A stretch of 64,000 nucleotides of DNA from Clostridiales bacterium (GTDB lineage: Bacteria; Bacillota; Clostridia; Saccharofermentanales; Saccharofermentanaceae): contig JAGCSR010000049.1 in assembly GCA_017964005.1 (NCBI GenBank), forward strand, positions 157,368 to 221,367. The letters are read 5' to 3'. Position numbers and translations under genes: made by a program. The notes under the pieces are model-generated. The model was not told the DNA's origin and did no database searches. It worked only from the letters and a program-made list of their open reading frames with translations. Below are positions 16,291-27,486 of the stretch, piece after piece; the stretch's first letter is position 1; the number at the start of each line of letters is the position of its first letter.

Positions 16291-18726
16291 ATGAAAGCTC
16301 CTGTTATTTGGCTTAAAGATTTCACGGATATAGATGTGTCCGCCAAGGAATTGGGTGACGCCCTGACGATGTCGGGGTCCAAGGTCGAAGAGGTTATCGA
16401 CTGTAAACTTTCCGGCGTTGTGGCTGGTAAGATATTGTCTGTTGCCGAACACCCCGATTCGGACCATCTTCATATCCTTAAGGTTGACCTGGGTGACAAG
16501 TACGGCCACGATGTTCAGATAGTGTGCGGTGCCCCAAATGTATATGAGGGAATGCTGTGCCCGGTTGCGACTGTAGGTGCCGAACTTCCCGAGATCACGA
16601 TCAAGAAGGGCAAGATCCGCGGCGTCGAGAGCTTCGGAATGTGCTGTTCCGGAGAAGAACTGGGCGCTGCTGCCGCCGGTAAGCCCGGTGCTGATGTTTA
16701 CGGGCTTTGGGATCTCAAGGATCTGGATCCGGTTCCCGAAGTCGGAGCTGATCTTCGTGATGTATTGAATCTCGATAATCTTGTAACATTGGATTTTGAG
16801 ATCACTTCCAACCGTCCCGACTGCTTCTCCATTGAAGGTCTTGGCAGGGAGGCAGCCGTAACTTTGGGCAAGCCTTTCCGTCCAGTAAAGTCTGAACTGA
16901 AGCTTGAGGGAACACGTGATATTAATGATATCGCCAAGATCGATATCGAAGATCCGAACCTTTGCTACAGATATTGTTCCAGAGTCGTAGAAGACGTTAC
17001 GATCGGTCCTTCTCCCGACTGGATGGCAGAGCGCCTTCTTGCAGCCGGTATGAGACCCATCAATAACATCGTTGATATCACCAACTATGTCTGTCTCGAA
17101 TTGGGACAGCCCATGCATGCGTTTGACCTGGATTACCTTGCGAATAACCACATTATCGTAAGGCGTGCCAAGAACGGCGAGATCGTAAAGACTCTCGATA
17201 ACAATGAAGCTGCCAATGAGCATGTGCTCACATCAGATATGCTCGTTATCGCGGACGAAGAGAAGATCTGTGCGCTGGCAGGCGTCATGGGCGGCGCTAA
17301 CTCCGAAGTCCTTCCCACGACGAAAGAGATCCTGTTCGAATGCGCAACCTTCAACGGCGTATCCGTAAGAAGAACCGCGATCAAGAACGGTCTCAGGACA
17401 GAGTCTTCATCCCGTTATGAGAAGGGGCTTGATCCCGAGAATACCATGCGGGCTCTTGACAGGGCATGCGAACTGGTAGAACTACTGGGCTGCGGTAAGG
17501 TCTGCAAGGGTGTTATCGACAACTACCCCACAAAACTTTCCGTCAATCATATTCCTTTCCGTCCTGCAAAGATCAACGAGTTCCTCGGTATCAATGCCGA
17601 AGAATCTTTCATGGTGGATACACTTACCGAATTGGGATGTACATTTGCCGATGAAGACGGCGTGCGCATGGTAATTCCGCCCACATTCCGTCCCGATCTT
17701 CTTGCCGAAGCGGACATTGCGGAAGAAGTTGCAAGATTCTACGGATACAACAAGATCGAAGCGACACTTCTTTCCGGCAAAGAGACAACTCTTGGCGGAC
17801 GCAACAAGGAACAGTCCGTTACCGAGAAGATCCGCGATACTCTGGTGTCCTGCGGCTTCTATGAGGCGATCACATATTCTTTCGAATCGCCTTCGGATCT
17901 GGATAAGCTCAGGCTTCCGTCTGATTCCCCTCTGAGAAAACAGGTTGTTATCTCCAATCCTTTGGGAGATGATTCATCCGTCATGAGAACCTCAATGATC
18001 CCTTCCATGCTCCGCATCGCATCCCGTAATGCCAACCGCGGAACATCCAAGGCAGGTGTTTTCGAGGCGGCATATGTTTATCTTCCCGATGAGGATCCTG
18101 CTAAACTCCCTTATGAGAGAAGGACACTTTGCGGATTCTCCTACGATACTGATTCTTCTGCCGACAGCGCAGACATCTTCTATGAAGTCAAAGGTATCAT
18201 CGAGGAACTGCTGACGGTGCTCGGAATAAGATCTTACAGCTTTGAGGCTCTTACCACAGATCCGGTATACCATCCCGGCCGCACGGCATCACTTGCAGTC
18301 AACGGCAAGGTTTGCGGTACAGTCGGTGTTATCCATCCCGAGACTGCCGATAACTTTGACTGTCCTGCGAAGCTTTGCATATTCGATATCGATATAGAGA
18401 AACTTATCGACGCTGCAAAGTCCGCCCGTGTCTATAAGCCTCTTCCCAGGTTCCCGGCGATCACCCGTGACCTGTCACTGATCGTCGATAAGTCCGTCGA
18501 AGTAGGTCAGATCATTCGCACCGCAAAGAAAGCAGGCGGCAACTTCCTCAAGGAAGTCAACTTCCTCAGCGTTTACGAGAATGCGGTTCTCGGGGACAAG
18601 AAGTCCGTTGCGATCTCCCTTGTGTTCAGAGCTGATGACAAGACCCTGAGTGACAGTGATATCACTCCCGCATATAACGATGTACTTGCCGCTTTGGACA
18701 AGACACACGGTGCTAAGCTGAGATAA
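16291..18726 (+). CDS. pheT: Phenylalanyl-tRNA synthetase beta subunit
   Basis: The 811-residue beta subunit forms the (alpha-beta)2 enzyme with PheS. Domains in order are a tRNA-binding OB fold (about 40-150, SVAEHPDSDHLHILKVD), the B3/B4 editing domain (about 210-380, DITNYVCLELGQPMHAFD and FECATFNGVSVRRTA), B5 (about 400-470), the catalytic-like core, and a C-terminal ferredoxin-fold anticodon-binding domain (about 715-811, LPRFPAITRDLSLIVD). AGGGAGG precedes the ATG. A strong terminator follows, so pheST forms its own operon. Confidence 0.97.
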   Translation: MKAPVIWLKDFTDIDVSAKELGDALTMSGSKVEEVIDCKLSGVVAGKILSVAEHPDSDHLHILKVDLGDKYGHDVQIVCGAPNVYEGMLCPVATVGAELPEITIKKGKIRGVESFGMCCSGEELGAAAAGKPGADVYGLWDLKDLDPVPEVGADLRDVLNLDNLVTLDFEITSNRPDCFSIEGLGREAAVTLGKPFRPVKSELKLEGTRDINDIAKIDIEDPNLCYRYCSRVVEDVTIGPSPDWMAERLLAAGMRPINNIVDITNYVCLELGQPMHAFDLDYLANNHIIVRRAKNGEIVKTLDNNEAANEHVLTSDMLVIADEEKICALAGVMGGANSEVLPTTKEILFECATFNGVSVRRTAIKNGLRTESSSRYEKGLDPENTMRALDRACELVELLGCGKVCKGVIDNYPTKLSVNHIPFRPAKINEFLGINAEESFMVDTLTELGCTFADEDGVRMVIPPTFRPDLLAEADIAEEVARFYGYNKIEATLLSGKETTLGGRNKEQSVTEKIRDTLVSCGFYEAITYSFESPSDLDKLRLPSDSPLRKQVVISNPLGDDSSVMRTSMIPSMLRIASRNANRGTSKAGVFEAAYVYLPDEDPAKLPYERRTLCGFSYDTDSSADSADIFYEVKGIIEELLTVLGIRSYSFEALTTDPVYHPGRTASLAVNGKVCGTVGVIHPETADNFDCPAKLCIFDIDIEKLIDAAKSARVYKPLPRFPAITRDLSLIVDKSVEVGQIIRTAKKAGGNFLKEVNFLSVYENAVLGDKKSVAISLVFRADDKTLSDSDITPAYNDVLAALDKTHGAKLR

Positions 18727-18749
18727 TAAAGTCTATTTATGACATAAGG

Positions 18750-18778
18750 CGCTGCTCTTTCGGGAGCAGCGTTTTTTT
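18750..18778 (+). terminator. Rho-independent terminator after pheT
   Basis: CGCTGCTC (18750-18757) pairs with GAGCAGCG (18764-18771) over a 6-nt loop, followed by seven T residues. Confidence 0.95.
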
Positions 18779-18846
18779 GCGTTCTTATCGGGTGAATGTA
18801 AACCTAGTATTTCCTTATGTTCAGTGGAGTTCCAAACAATTTGTCG

Positions 18847-18898
18847 TTTTTCGTAGGTAAATTTGCCTGAATTGTCGGTAATTGTGAGACTTTCGTAG
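18847..18898. repeat. 10-bp-phased TTTCGTAG-like repeats upstream of the tad-like genes
   Basis: TTTTTCGTAG (18847), AATTTGCCTG (18860), AATTGTCGG (18870), TAATTGTGAG (18879) and ACTTTCGTAG (18889) follow at about one helical turn. The 8-mer TTTCGTAG occurs exactly twice here and once at 39402. The rest of the 18779-18998 gap shows no clear promoter or gene. Confidence 0.4.
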
Positions 18899-18998
18899 TT
18901 TTTTTTCGCTTTTGAAAAGCAGATGATATTGATATATCCCGAGGGCAAATAGAAGGAGTCCTCCGGGATGATCATCTTGATGAAGGAGGCGGCAGTTT

Positions 18999-19277
18999 AT
19001 GGGTTCGAGCATAGAGACGGCAGTGGTCTTTACGGCCATTATGCTGATAATCACTTTCCTTATCACCGGGTCAGAGAATATGGCCTTTGACAGTGTTGAC
19101 AAGACCCGGTACGGGATAAGGGAACTTGCGTATATGGAAGAAGACGGGGATATCTGTTCAACAAAGGATATCGGCGGTGCGGATGCCGTCAATACTTCTC
19201 CGGAGAAACTGTGCACATTGCTGTCCGGGATCTCCGACAACTACAGGATCCTGTATGACGCGGTTGGAGGTTTATGA
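18999..19277 (+). CDS. Small TadE-like envelope protein
   Basis: The 92-residue protein has one N-terminal hydrophobic helix (about 6-24) directly after MGSSIE, then a soluble acidic tail. The layout resembles TadE-type pseudopilins with a short leader. It is followed by two larger proteins of the same single-helix design, overlapping at an ATGATG junction. AGGAGG at 18984-18989 sets the start. No prepilin peptidase or ATPase is in the window, so the assignment rests on architecture. Confidence 0.5.
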   Translation: MGSSIETAVVFTAIMLIITFLITGSENMAFDSVDKTRYGIRELAYMEEDGDICSTKDIGGADAVNTSPEKLCTLLSGISDNYRILYDAVGGL

Positions 19278-20743
19278 TGGCACACAATAAAGCATTGCGG
19301 TCTAAGAAAGACAGGAAGAACAGTGTAAGGCTGATTGCTGCAAAGAAGGATTCCTGGCGGGGGCGGCGCAGCAAGCGGGGAGGGATTACCCTGTTCCTGG
19401 CGATAATGTTGGCGGCATTGATCTTCCTGGAGTGTACATTTGTAACTTTTGTTTGGAATCTTGACCACAGACTTGCGGTAAACAGGGCGCTGAAGGCGCA
19501 GGTTGAATGTATCCTGGCGGACTATAACAGGCAGTTGTTTGATGTTTACGGGATATATGCATATTCACTGAATGAAGTGGATGACGAGGTTTTCGAGCGT
19601 GTCCTTACGGCAAACGGTTATGACGGAGGTCAGGAATTGACCGTGTACGGATCCGAAAGCCTCGATAAAGACTGTATAAAGAGGGCGATATCGGAATACT
19701 ACGGATACAGGATGCCCGGGGTGTGCGGAAGCATCCTTGTTGAGCAGTTCGGAGAGATCCTGAAGGAACTTGATAAATACGGGGTGATCGATAAGCTTCA
19801 GTCTCTCAGGGGAAGCAAGGCATCCGAATATCTTGCCGAGATCCTTTCAGGCGCATCCAAATTGGAGGATTATCTGTCGGATGTTGATGAGAAGTATGAT
19901 GTCTCGGGAATATTGGATAACTCGGATGTGTTTGATTCCTTCAGGAAAGGCCTTAAGGATGACCGCAATGACCTTTCGGATTCGGATATCAAGGCTGATC
20001 TTTCGAATGCAGACTGGATACTGGATTCCCTTAACGCGTTCTCTGACATCAACAGCAAGGTCTCGGATGTGGGCGAACTTACGGGAATGCAGCTGTACTG
20101 CGCACATTACGCTGCATATAACTTCGACTGCAGGCTGCCTAATGAAGATGATGCGAGCATAAACGGGACATTATTCTCGGATATACATGAGGGTAATGAG
20201 TATGACACGGAATATCTCATCACGGGGATCAACGGGAAGGCTGCTTGTTTTACGATGTCGGTTCTTATCCACGGAGCTTTGTCCGGTATGGAATTCCTCA
20301 AACTTAAGCAGGACAAGAAATTCCAGGCTGTTGTCAAGGTCGTCGCTGTCGTTCTGTCGGAACTTATCGCGGTAATAAGCGAAGGCTCCGTTGAGATCCC
20401 GCCCAAGGTAATGGAGGTTTGGCTTACGGGGTTTTGCGCTGCTTTGATCGCTCTTAAGGACCTTAATCAGGTTGAGAAAGGGGAGAAGATAGCAGTCTTC
20501 AAGGACGGTGACACCGAATTCATCAAAGTCGGATACCGGGATTTTATGTTCTCATTCGCGCTCCTGTCGCCCTATCCTCTGGTTATGCCCAGGATCCTTA
20601 CCGTTCTGAAGAGGGATTACGGAGATCTATATGTTGCAGCGTCCGCGGTAACTTCATACGGCAGTTATGAATATGACTGTGACAAGAAATATCACATGTA
20701 CACGAGGGAGGCGTTCTATGAGAAAGACGAACAAACGGCATAA
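19277..20743 (+). CDS. DUF5702-like (TadG-type) membrane protein
   Basis: The protein of about 488 residues starts with a basic region (SKKDRKNS, RGRRSKRGG), then GGITLFLAIMLAALIFLECTF. This pattern of a basic stretch and one helix resembles the TadE/TadG group and the DUF5702 family of gut Firmicutes. The large extracytoplasmic region has no catalytic motif I recognise; hydrophobic stretches near residues 340 and 360 may be further membrane segments. GGAGG at 19266-19270 favours the second of two tandem ATGs. It overlaps the following gene. Confidence 0.6.
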   Translation: MAHNKALRSKKDRKNSVRLIAAKKDSWRGRRSKRGGITLFLAIMLAALIFLECTFVTFVWNLDHRLAVNRALKAQVECILADYNRQLFDVYGIYAYSLNEVDDEVFERVLTANGYDGGQELTVYGSESLDKDCIKRAISEYYGYRMPGVCGSILVEQFGEILKELDKYGVIDKLQSLRGSKASEYLAEILSGASKLEDYLSDVDEKYDVSGILDNSDVFDSFRKGLKDDRNDLSDSDIKADLSNADWILDSLNAFSDINSKVSDVGELTGMQLYCAHYAAYNFDCRLPNEDDASINGTLFSDIHEGNEYDTEYLITGINGKAACFTMSVLIHGALSGMEFLKLKQDKKFQAVVKVVAVVLSELIAVISEGSVEIPPKVMEVWLTGFCAALIALKDLNQVEKGEKIAVFKDGDTEFIKVGYRDFMFSFALLSPYPLVMPRILTVLKRDYGDLYVAASAVTSYGSYEYDCDKKYHMYTREAFYEKDEQTA

Positions 20744-21767
20744 CGGCTTAAGGATAAGTCCGAGAGGATCATCGTCATTGGAAGGAGCGATATCATTCTC
20801 GGCGGTCCTGGTGTTCATTGTGGTCATGATCAATATCCTGGCATTTGTCAGAGCGGATATCATGATGCAAAGATCCTGTGAACAGACTGCCGAAAGGCTT
20901 GCGGCTGCTCTTCCTGCCATGACTTCGGCCGGAGATGTGGTCTCGACTGTCGCAAATGCCGTTCCTTCAGCAGACAAAAAGACTGATGCAGGTGACAAGG
21001 CGGTAAAGGCCATGGCGGCATTGAGCAAGCTGGGTATAGCGGCGGATGACATGACGGGAGGCTCGATCAGGGAACTTGTGCTTGAAGGAGTCCTGGCGAA
21101 GAAAGCGGCATCCGACATAGCCGCGTGTTATAAGGTCCGAAACAACGGGTCTGAACTTATGATGCCGGATTATATCAATATCCTGTTCGATATCGATGAC
21201 GATCACAACATCATATACATGACAGCAGAATACAAGATCCCGACTATATTGGGTGATGTCGGCAGGAGCGTTGAGACCGCCATCCCCGTTTACGGCAGTT
21301 TCTCGCTGTTCCTAAACGGTTCAGGATCATCTTCGGATGAGGAAGACGATATTTGGAGCCGTGACCAGATGGACAGGGGAGATGAATTCCGGGGAATGTA
21401 CAATGCGAACCTTCCGAAGATGTTTCCTGTGGCAGACAGGTATGAGAACGGTAATGTTACATCCATCAGGTCGATAGACCTTACCGCTCCTGACTATACC
21501 TCCGGCAACGGCCTTAAGAAGACGATAAAGTATGATATCAACAGATTGGCTAAGTTTTCGGGGGATAAAATGAACTATAAGGGCACTGATTATGTTGTGA
21601 AAGACATCAGATCCAAGACCCTCCTGGTGGTGATCCCTTCCAACAGCGACCCTTCCGTAAAGGCAACCCTTGCCGGTCTTTCGGATTATGCGAGGTCCCG
21701 CGGGGTTAAACTTGATATTACCGAGTACGGAATATCCCGAAAATATGAGGCAAATGCACAAGACTGA
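20718..21767 (+). CDS. TadE-like single-span protein
   Basis: The 349-residue protein has a basic start, then SSLEGAISFSAVLVFIVVMINIL, a TadE-type helix with a Glu after its first residues, and a long extracytoplasmic domain without recognised motifs. The ATG at 20718 follows GAGGGAGG; in-frame codons further upstream lie inside the previous gene. It is the third gene of the tad-like trio and likely part of a minor pilus or secretion envelope assembly. Function is not established. Confidence 0.55.
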   Translation: MRKTNKRHNGLRISPRGSSSLEGAISFSAVLVFIVVMINILAFVRADIMMQRSCEQTAERLAAALPAMTSAGDVVSTVANAVPSADKKTDAGDKAVKAMAALSKLGIAADDMTGGSIRELVLEGVLAKKAASDIAACYKVRNNGSELMMPDYINILFDIDDDHNIIYMTAEYKIPTILGDVGRSVETAIPVYGSFSLFLNGSGSSSDEEDDIWSRDQMDRGDEFRGMYNANLPKMFPVADRYENGNVTSIRSIDLTAPDYTSGNGLKKTIKYDINRLAKFSGDKMNYKGTDYVVKDIRSKTLLVVIPSNSDPSVKATLAGLSDYARSRGVKLDITEYGISRKYEANAQD

Positions 21768-21774
21768 ATTTGTC

Positions 21775-21804
21775 TTTGTAATATTATAATATTTAGGGTA
21801 TTAT
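21775..21804 (+). promoter_or_regulatory. Possible promoter for the small membrane protein gene
   Basis: TTTGTA (21775-21780) and TATTAT (21799-21804) are 18 nt apart. A perfect 14-bp AT palindrome (21780-21793) lies between them and could be an operator. The match is weak. Confidence 0.35.
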
Positions 21805-21833
21805 GTATGGGTATGTTCGAAGGAGGATTAACT

Positions 21834-22067
21834 GTGAGAAATACCAATGCGGTCAGACGCCCTAAATTGGCGCACTCCAGTATTAAGACGGATAAGCATG
21901 AAGAGCTGTCTGTCGGTGATGCTTTGCGCAAGGCCAAGAAGGACTTGTTCTTCTCAAGATGCGTAATAGGTATCCTTATCGTCTTGCTCGTTACATCCGT
22001 TGTGGTATTCTGGTACTTCGGATATTTCGACAGGATCTGGGATTATCTTACCGGGGTTATGCAGTAA
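21834..22067 (+). CDS. Small single-pass membrane protein
   Basis: The 77-residue protein has a basic, soluble N-terminus and one membrane helix at about 46-67 (VIGILIVLLVTSVVVFWYFG). I recognise no family. The GTG at 21834 is chosen because AGGAGG ends 7 nt before it; an in-frame ATG at 21807 has no such site. The yerC-like gene follows after 4 nt. Confidence 0.6.
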   Translation: MRNTNAVRRPKLAHSSIKTDKHEELSVGDALRKAKKDLFFSRCVIGILIVLLVTSVVVFWYFGYFDRIWDYLTGVMQ

Positions 22068-22071
22068 GGCT

Positions 22072-22485
22072 ATGAGTGATTTTGATAACAATAAGCTCGG
22101 CAAGGATGCGCTTCCGGGGATAAAGGCAGATGATGTCAAGGATCTTGAAGGCCTTTATGAGGCCATATTGACCCTCAAGGACCCGAATGAGCTTCATATG
22201 TTCTTCAGAGATCTTTGTTCAGTCAATGAGATATACTCTTTTCTGCACAGATGGCAGATAGTAAAGCTCTTGGATGAAGGCAAGAACTACGATGAGATCC
22301 TTAAGGAACTGACGCCTGATTCCGACGATCTCGGGGGAACCGGAGTCAAGAGAAATAAGACAACAGTATCTTCGACTACCATAGCCAGGGTCAAGAAGTG
22401 TTATGTCAATCCGTACGGCGGATACAGGACGGCATTATCAAGGCTTGCTGAAGAAGGCAGGGACCCGGCCGGGGACAAAAACTAA
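22072..22485 (+). CDS. YerC/YecD-family TrpR-like regulator
   Basis: The 137-residue protein contains the TrpR-like helix-turn-helix found in Bacillus YerC: LYEAILTLKDPNELHMFFRDLC, then a helix-turn-helix region ending in SSTTIARVKKC, and the hallmark YGGYRTALSRL. The members I know are about 100 residues long; this one is extended at both ends. It is thought to be a DNA-binding regulator, but its targets are not established. It lies between a small membrane protein and secA. Confidence 0.8.
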   Translation: MSDFDNNKLGKDALPGIKADDVKDLEGLYEAILTLKDPNELHMFFRDLCSVNEIYSFLHRWQIVKLLDEGKNYDEILKELTPDSDDLGGTGVKRNKTTVSSTTIARVKKCYVNPYGGYRTALSRLAEEGRDPAGDKN

Positions 22486-22526
22486 GCTACAAAACAAAAA
22501 GAAAATAAAGCAGGAGACAAAACAAA

Positions 22527-25307
<2,781 letters not shown>

Positions 25308-25325
25308 TAAGAAAGCAGGTGGGTT

Positions 25326-26174
25326 ATGAACGGCTTCGATAACAAGGCATATTTGGACAGGATCAACAAAGCGGCCGAATTTATCAAGGAAGCCGCAGGC
25401 CCTGACTTTGCTCCTAAGATCTGTGTAGTATCAGGTTCCGGTCTGGCATCTCTTTCCAGGATCTGCGAGATCAAGACCGTGATCCCGGCATCCGATATCC
25501 CGGGATTCCCGGTATCAACGGCGCCCGGACATGAAGGCAAGATAATGGCAGGAAGAGCCGGGAACAAGGATATCCTTGTAATTAACGGCCGTGTGCATTA
25601 TTACGAAGGCTATGATATGAGGGATGTAACCTTATATGTCAGGGTTGCAGCCGTTCTCGGCGTCAAGTCCATGATCGTGACCAATGCTGCAGGCGGTATC
25701 TCCGAGATGTTCAAGCCCGTTCAGTATATGGCAATATCCGATCATATCTCATTCCTGACGGATTCTGTGCTCAGGGGTCCTAATCTTGAAGAGTTCGGTA
25801 CCAGATTCCCGGATCAGTCCGGTATATATACCAAAGAGTACATTGATTATCTTTTCGATATCGCGGACAAAAATAACATCAATCTTAACAAGGGAGTGTA
25901 TGCCTATACCAAGGGGCCTCAATACGAGACCCCTGCGGAGATAAGAATGCTCAAACTCGCAGGTGCCGACGCAGTCGGAATGTCCACAGTGCCGGAGGTT
26001 ATCTGTGCTTCCCATTGCGGAATAAAAGTTGCCGCTATATCCGTAATAACGAATTTTGCGGCAGGTATCCAGAATGCCAAACTCACCGAAGAAGAAGTAA
26101 TAACAAATGCCAAAAAGGCTTCTGAAGAAGTCGGCATACTCATTGGAGAACTCATTGAAAGGATAGAGGTCTGA
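25326..26174 (+). CDS. punA: Purine nucleoside phosphorylase, trimeric type
   Basis: The enzyme splits inosine and guanosine (deoxy forms also) into base and ribose 1-phosphate. The 282-residue length and motifs fit the trimeric PNP-I class: VSGSGLASL, PGHEGKIMAG, NGRVHYYEGY (phosphate site), VTNAAGGI, YTKGPQYETPAEI and DAVGMSTVPE. It lies directly upstream of ahcY with a 2-nt gap. Pairing a purine salvage enzyme with the enzyme that releases adenosine from SAH suggests the two help remove SAH products, although this class prefers 6-oxopurines. Confidence 0.93.
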   Translation: MNGFDNKAYLDRINKAAEFIKEAAGPDFAPKICVVSGSGLASLSRICEIKTVIPASDIPGFPVSTAPGHEGKIMAGRAGNKDILVINGRVHYYEGYDMRDVTLYVRVAAVLGVKSMIVTNAAGGISEMFKPVQYMAISDHISFLTDSVLRGPNLEEFGTRFPDQSGIYTKEYIDYLFDIADKNNINLNKGVYAYTKGPQYETPAEIRMLKLAGADAVGMSTVPEVICASHCGIKVAAISVITNFAAGIQNAKLTEEEVITNAKKASEEVGILIGELIERIEV

Positions 26175-26176
26175 AC

Positions 26177-27436
26177 ATGTCTTTACCTGAACACGATATC
26201 AAGGATATCAAGCTTGCTCCCTACGGTCACGAGAAGATAGAGTGGGCATACCGCAATATGCCGGTCCTTCGCAAGATCGAATCTGAACTAATAGCAGATA
26301 AGCCTTTCAATGGAATGAAGATATCCATATCCGTTCATGTTGAGGCTAAGACTGCCTGTCTTGCAAGAGCATTGGCCCGTGGCGGCGCGGAAGTTGCAAT
26401 AACCGGATGCAATCCGCTCTCTACCCAGGATGATGTAGCTGCTGCTTTGGCGGAAACTCCGAATATCCACGTTTATACAATCCACGGAGACAGCGAAGAG
26501 GATTATATTAAGCATCTTAAGATGGCATTGGAGTTCGGTCCCGACATCGTTATAGACGACGGCGGTGATTTTGCAATGCTCCTGCATTCTGACATGAGAC
26601 ATCTCGTGCCGAACCTCATAGGCGGGTGCGAAGAGACAACAACAGGCGTTCACCGCCTGGAGATATTGGAGGCACAAGGACAGCTCCTGTATCCCGTCAT
26701 CGCAGTCAATGACGCAAGATGCAAGCATCTGTTCGACAACAGATTCGGTACAGGTCAATCCGTATGGACCGGGATCATGGCAACGACTAACCTTGTCGTT
26801 GCAGGCAAGACCGTTGTCGTCGCAGGTTACGGTATGTGCGGCAGAGGCGTTGCCATGAGGGCAAAAGGCCTCGGAGCAAGGGTAATTGTTACCGAGATAG
26901 ATCCTGTTAAGGCTTGTGAAGCAATGATGGAAGGCTATTCCGTAATGACCATGGATGAAGCCGCTCCTTTAGGCGATTTCTTTGTTACCGTTACGGGCTG
27001 CAAGGATGTTATCGTTGCAAGACATTTTGAGATGATGAAGGACGGCGCTGTCTGCTGCAACGCAGGACATTTCGATTGTGAAGTCAGCGTTAAGGAACTG
27101 GAAGAGATGGCAGAAGATGTATCCGAACTTCGCCACAATGTTAAGGGTTATAAACTGGCAAACGGCAATACCGTATGCATAATTGCTGACGGAAGACTCG
27201 TAAATCTTGCATCCGGAGACGGACATCCCGTTGAGATCATGGACATGAGTTTTGCGCTTCAGGCACAGTCAGCCCGATACATTGCTGCCAATAAGGGTGA
27301 TCTTCCGGTCGATGTCATCATGACTCCCGAGCAGATCGATAACCGTGTCGCCGAGATCCTTTTGGAGACCAAAGGTATCGATATCGATGTTCTGACTCCC
27401 GAGCAGGAGAAATATGTCAATTCCTGGGATTTCTGA
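26177..27436 (+). CDS. ahcY: Adenosylhomocysteinase
   Basis: This NAD-dependent enzyme reversibly hydrolyses S-adenosylhomocysteine to adenosine and homocysteine, relieving product inhibition of methyltransferases. The 419-residue sequence has ISVHVEAKTACLARAL, GGCEETTTGVHRL, NDARCKHLFDNRFGTGQS, and the NAD-binding VVAGYGMCGRGVAMRAKGL. It lacks the long insert of eukaryotic forms and ends in YVNSWDF instead of the KPDHYRY tail, as in the Thermotoga/archaeal type. Cotranscription with punA is likely. Confidence 0.95.
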   Translation: MSLPEHDIKDIKLAPYGHEKIEWAYRNMPVLRKIESELIADKPFNGMKISISVHVEAKTACLARALARGGAEVAITGCNPLSTQDDVAAALAETPNIHVYTIHGDSEEDYIKHLKMALEFGPDIVIDDGGDFAMLLHSDMRHLVPNLIGGCEETTTGVHRLEILEAQGQLLYPVIAVNDARCKHLFDNRFGTGQSVWTGIMATTNLVVAGKTVVVAGYGMCGRGVAMRAKGLGARVIVTEIDPVKACEAMMEGYSVMTMDEAAPLGDFFVTVTGCKDVIVARHFEMMKDGAVCCNAGHFDCEVSVKELEEMAEDVSELRHNVKGYKLANGNTVCIIADGRLVNLASGDGHPVEIMDMSFALQAQSARYIAANKGDLPVDVIMTPEQIDNRVAEILLETKGIDIDVLTPEQEKYVNSWDF

Positions 27437-27486
27437 CGGACAGCAAGAGGGAATATCCTGATCTTTTGATCTGAATGTAACGGCGT

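Noticed and set aside
18733..18975. 80-codon minus-strand open frame after pheT
   Set aside because: It runs through the pheT terminator and has no ribosome binding site or family pattern.
18968..19090. 41-codon open frame with AGGAG upstream, overlapping the first tad-like gene
   Set aside because: The peptide has no hydrophobic helix or recognisable pattern, and the overlapping frame at 18999 has a better placed ribosome binding site and a TadE-like helix.
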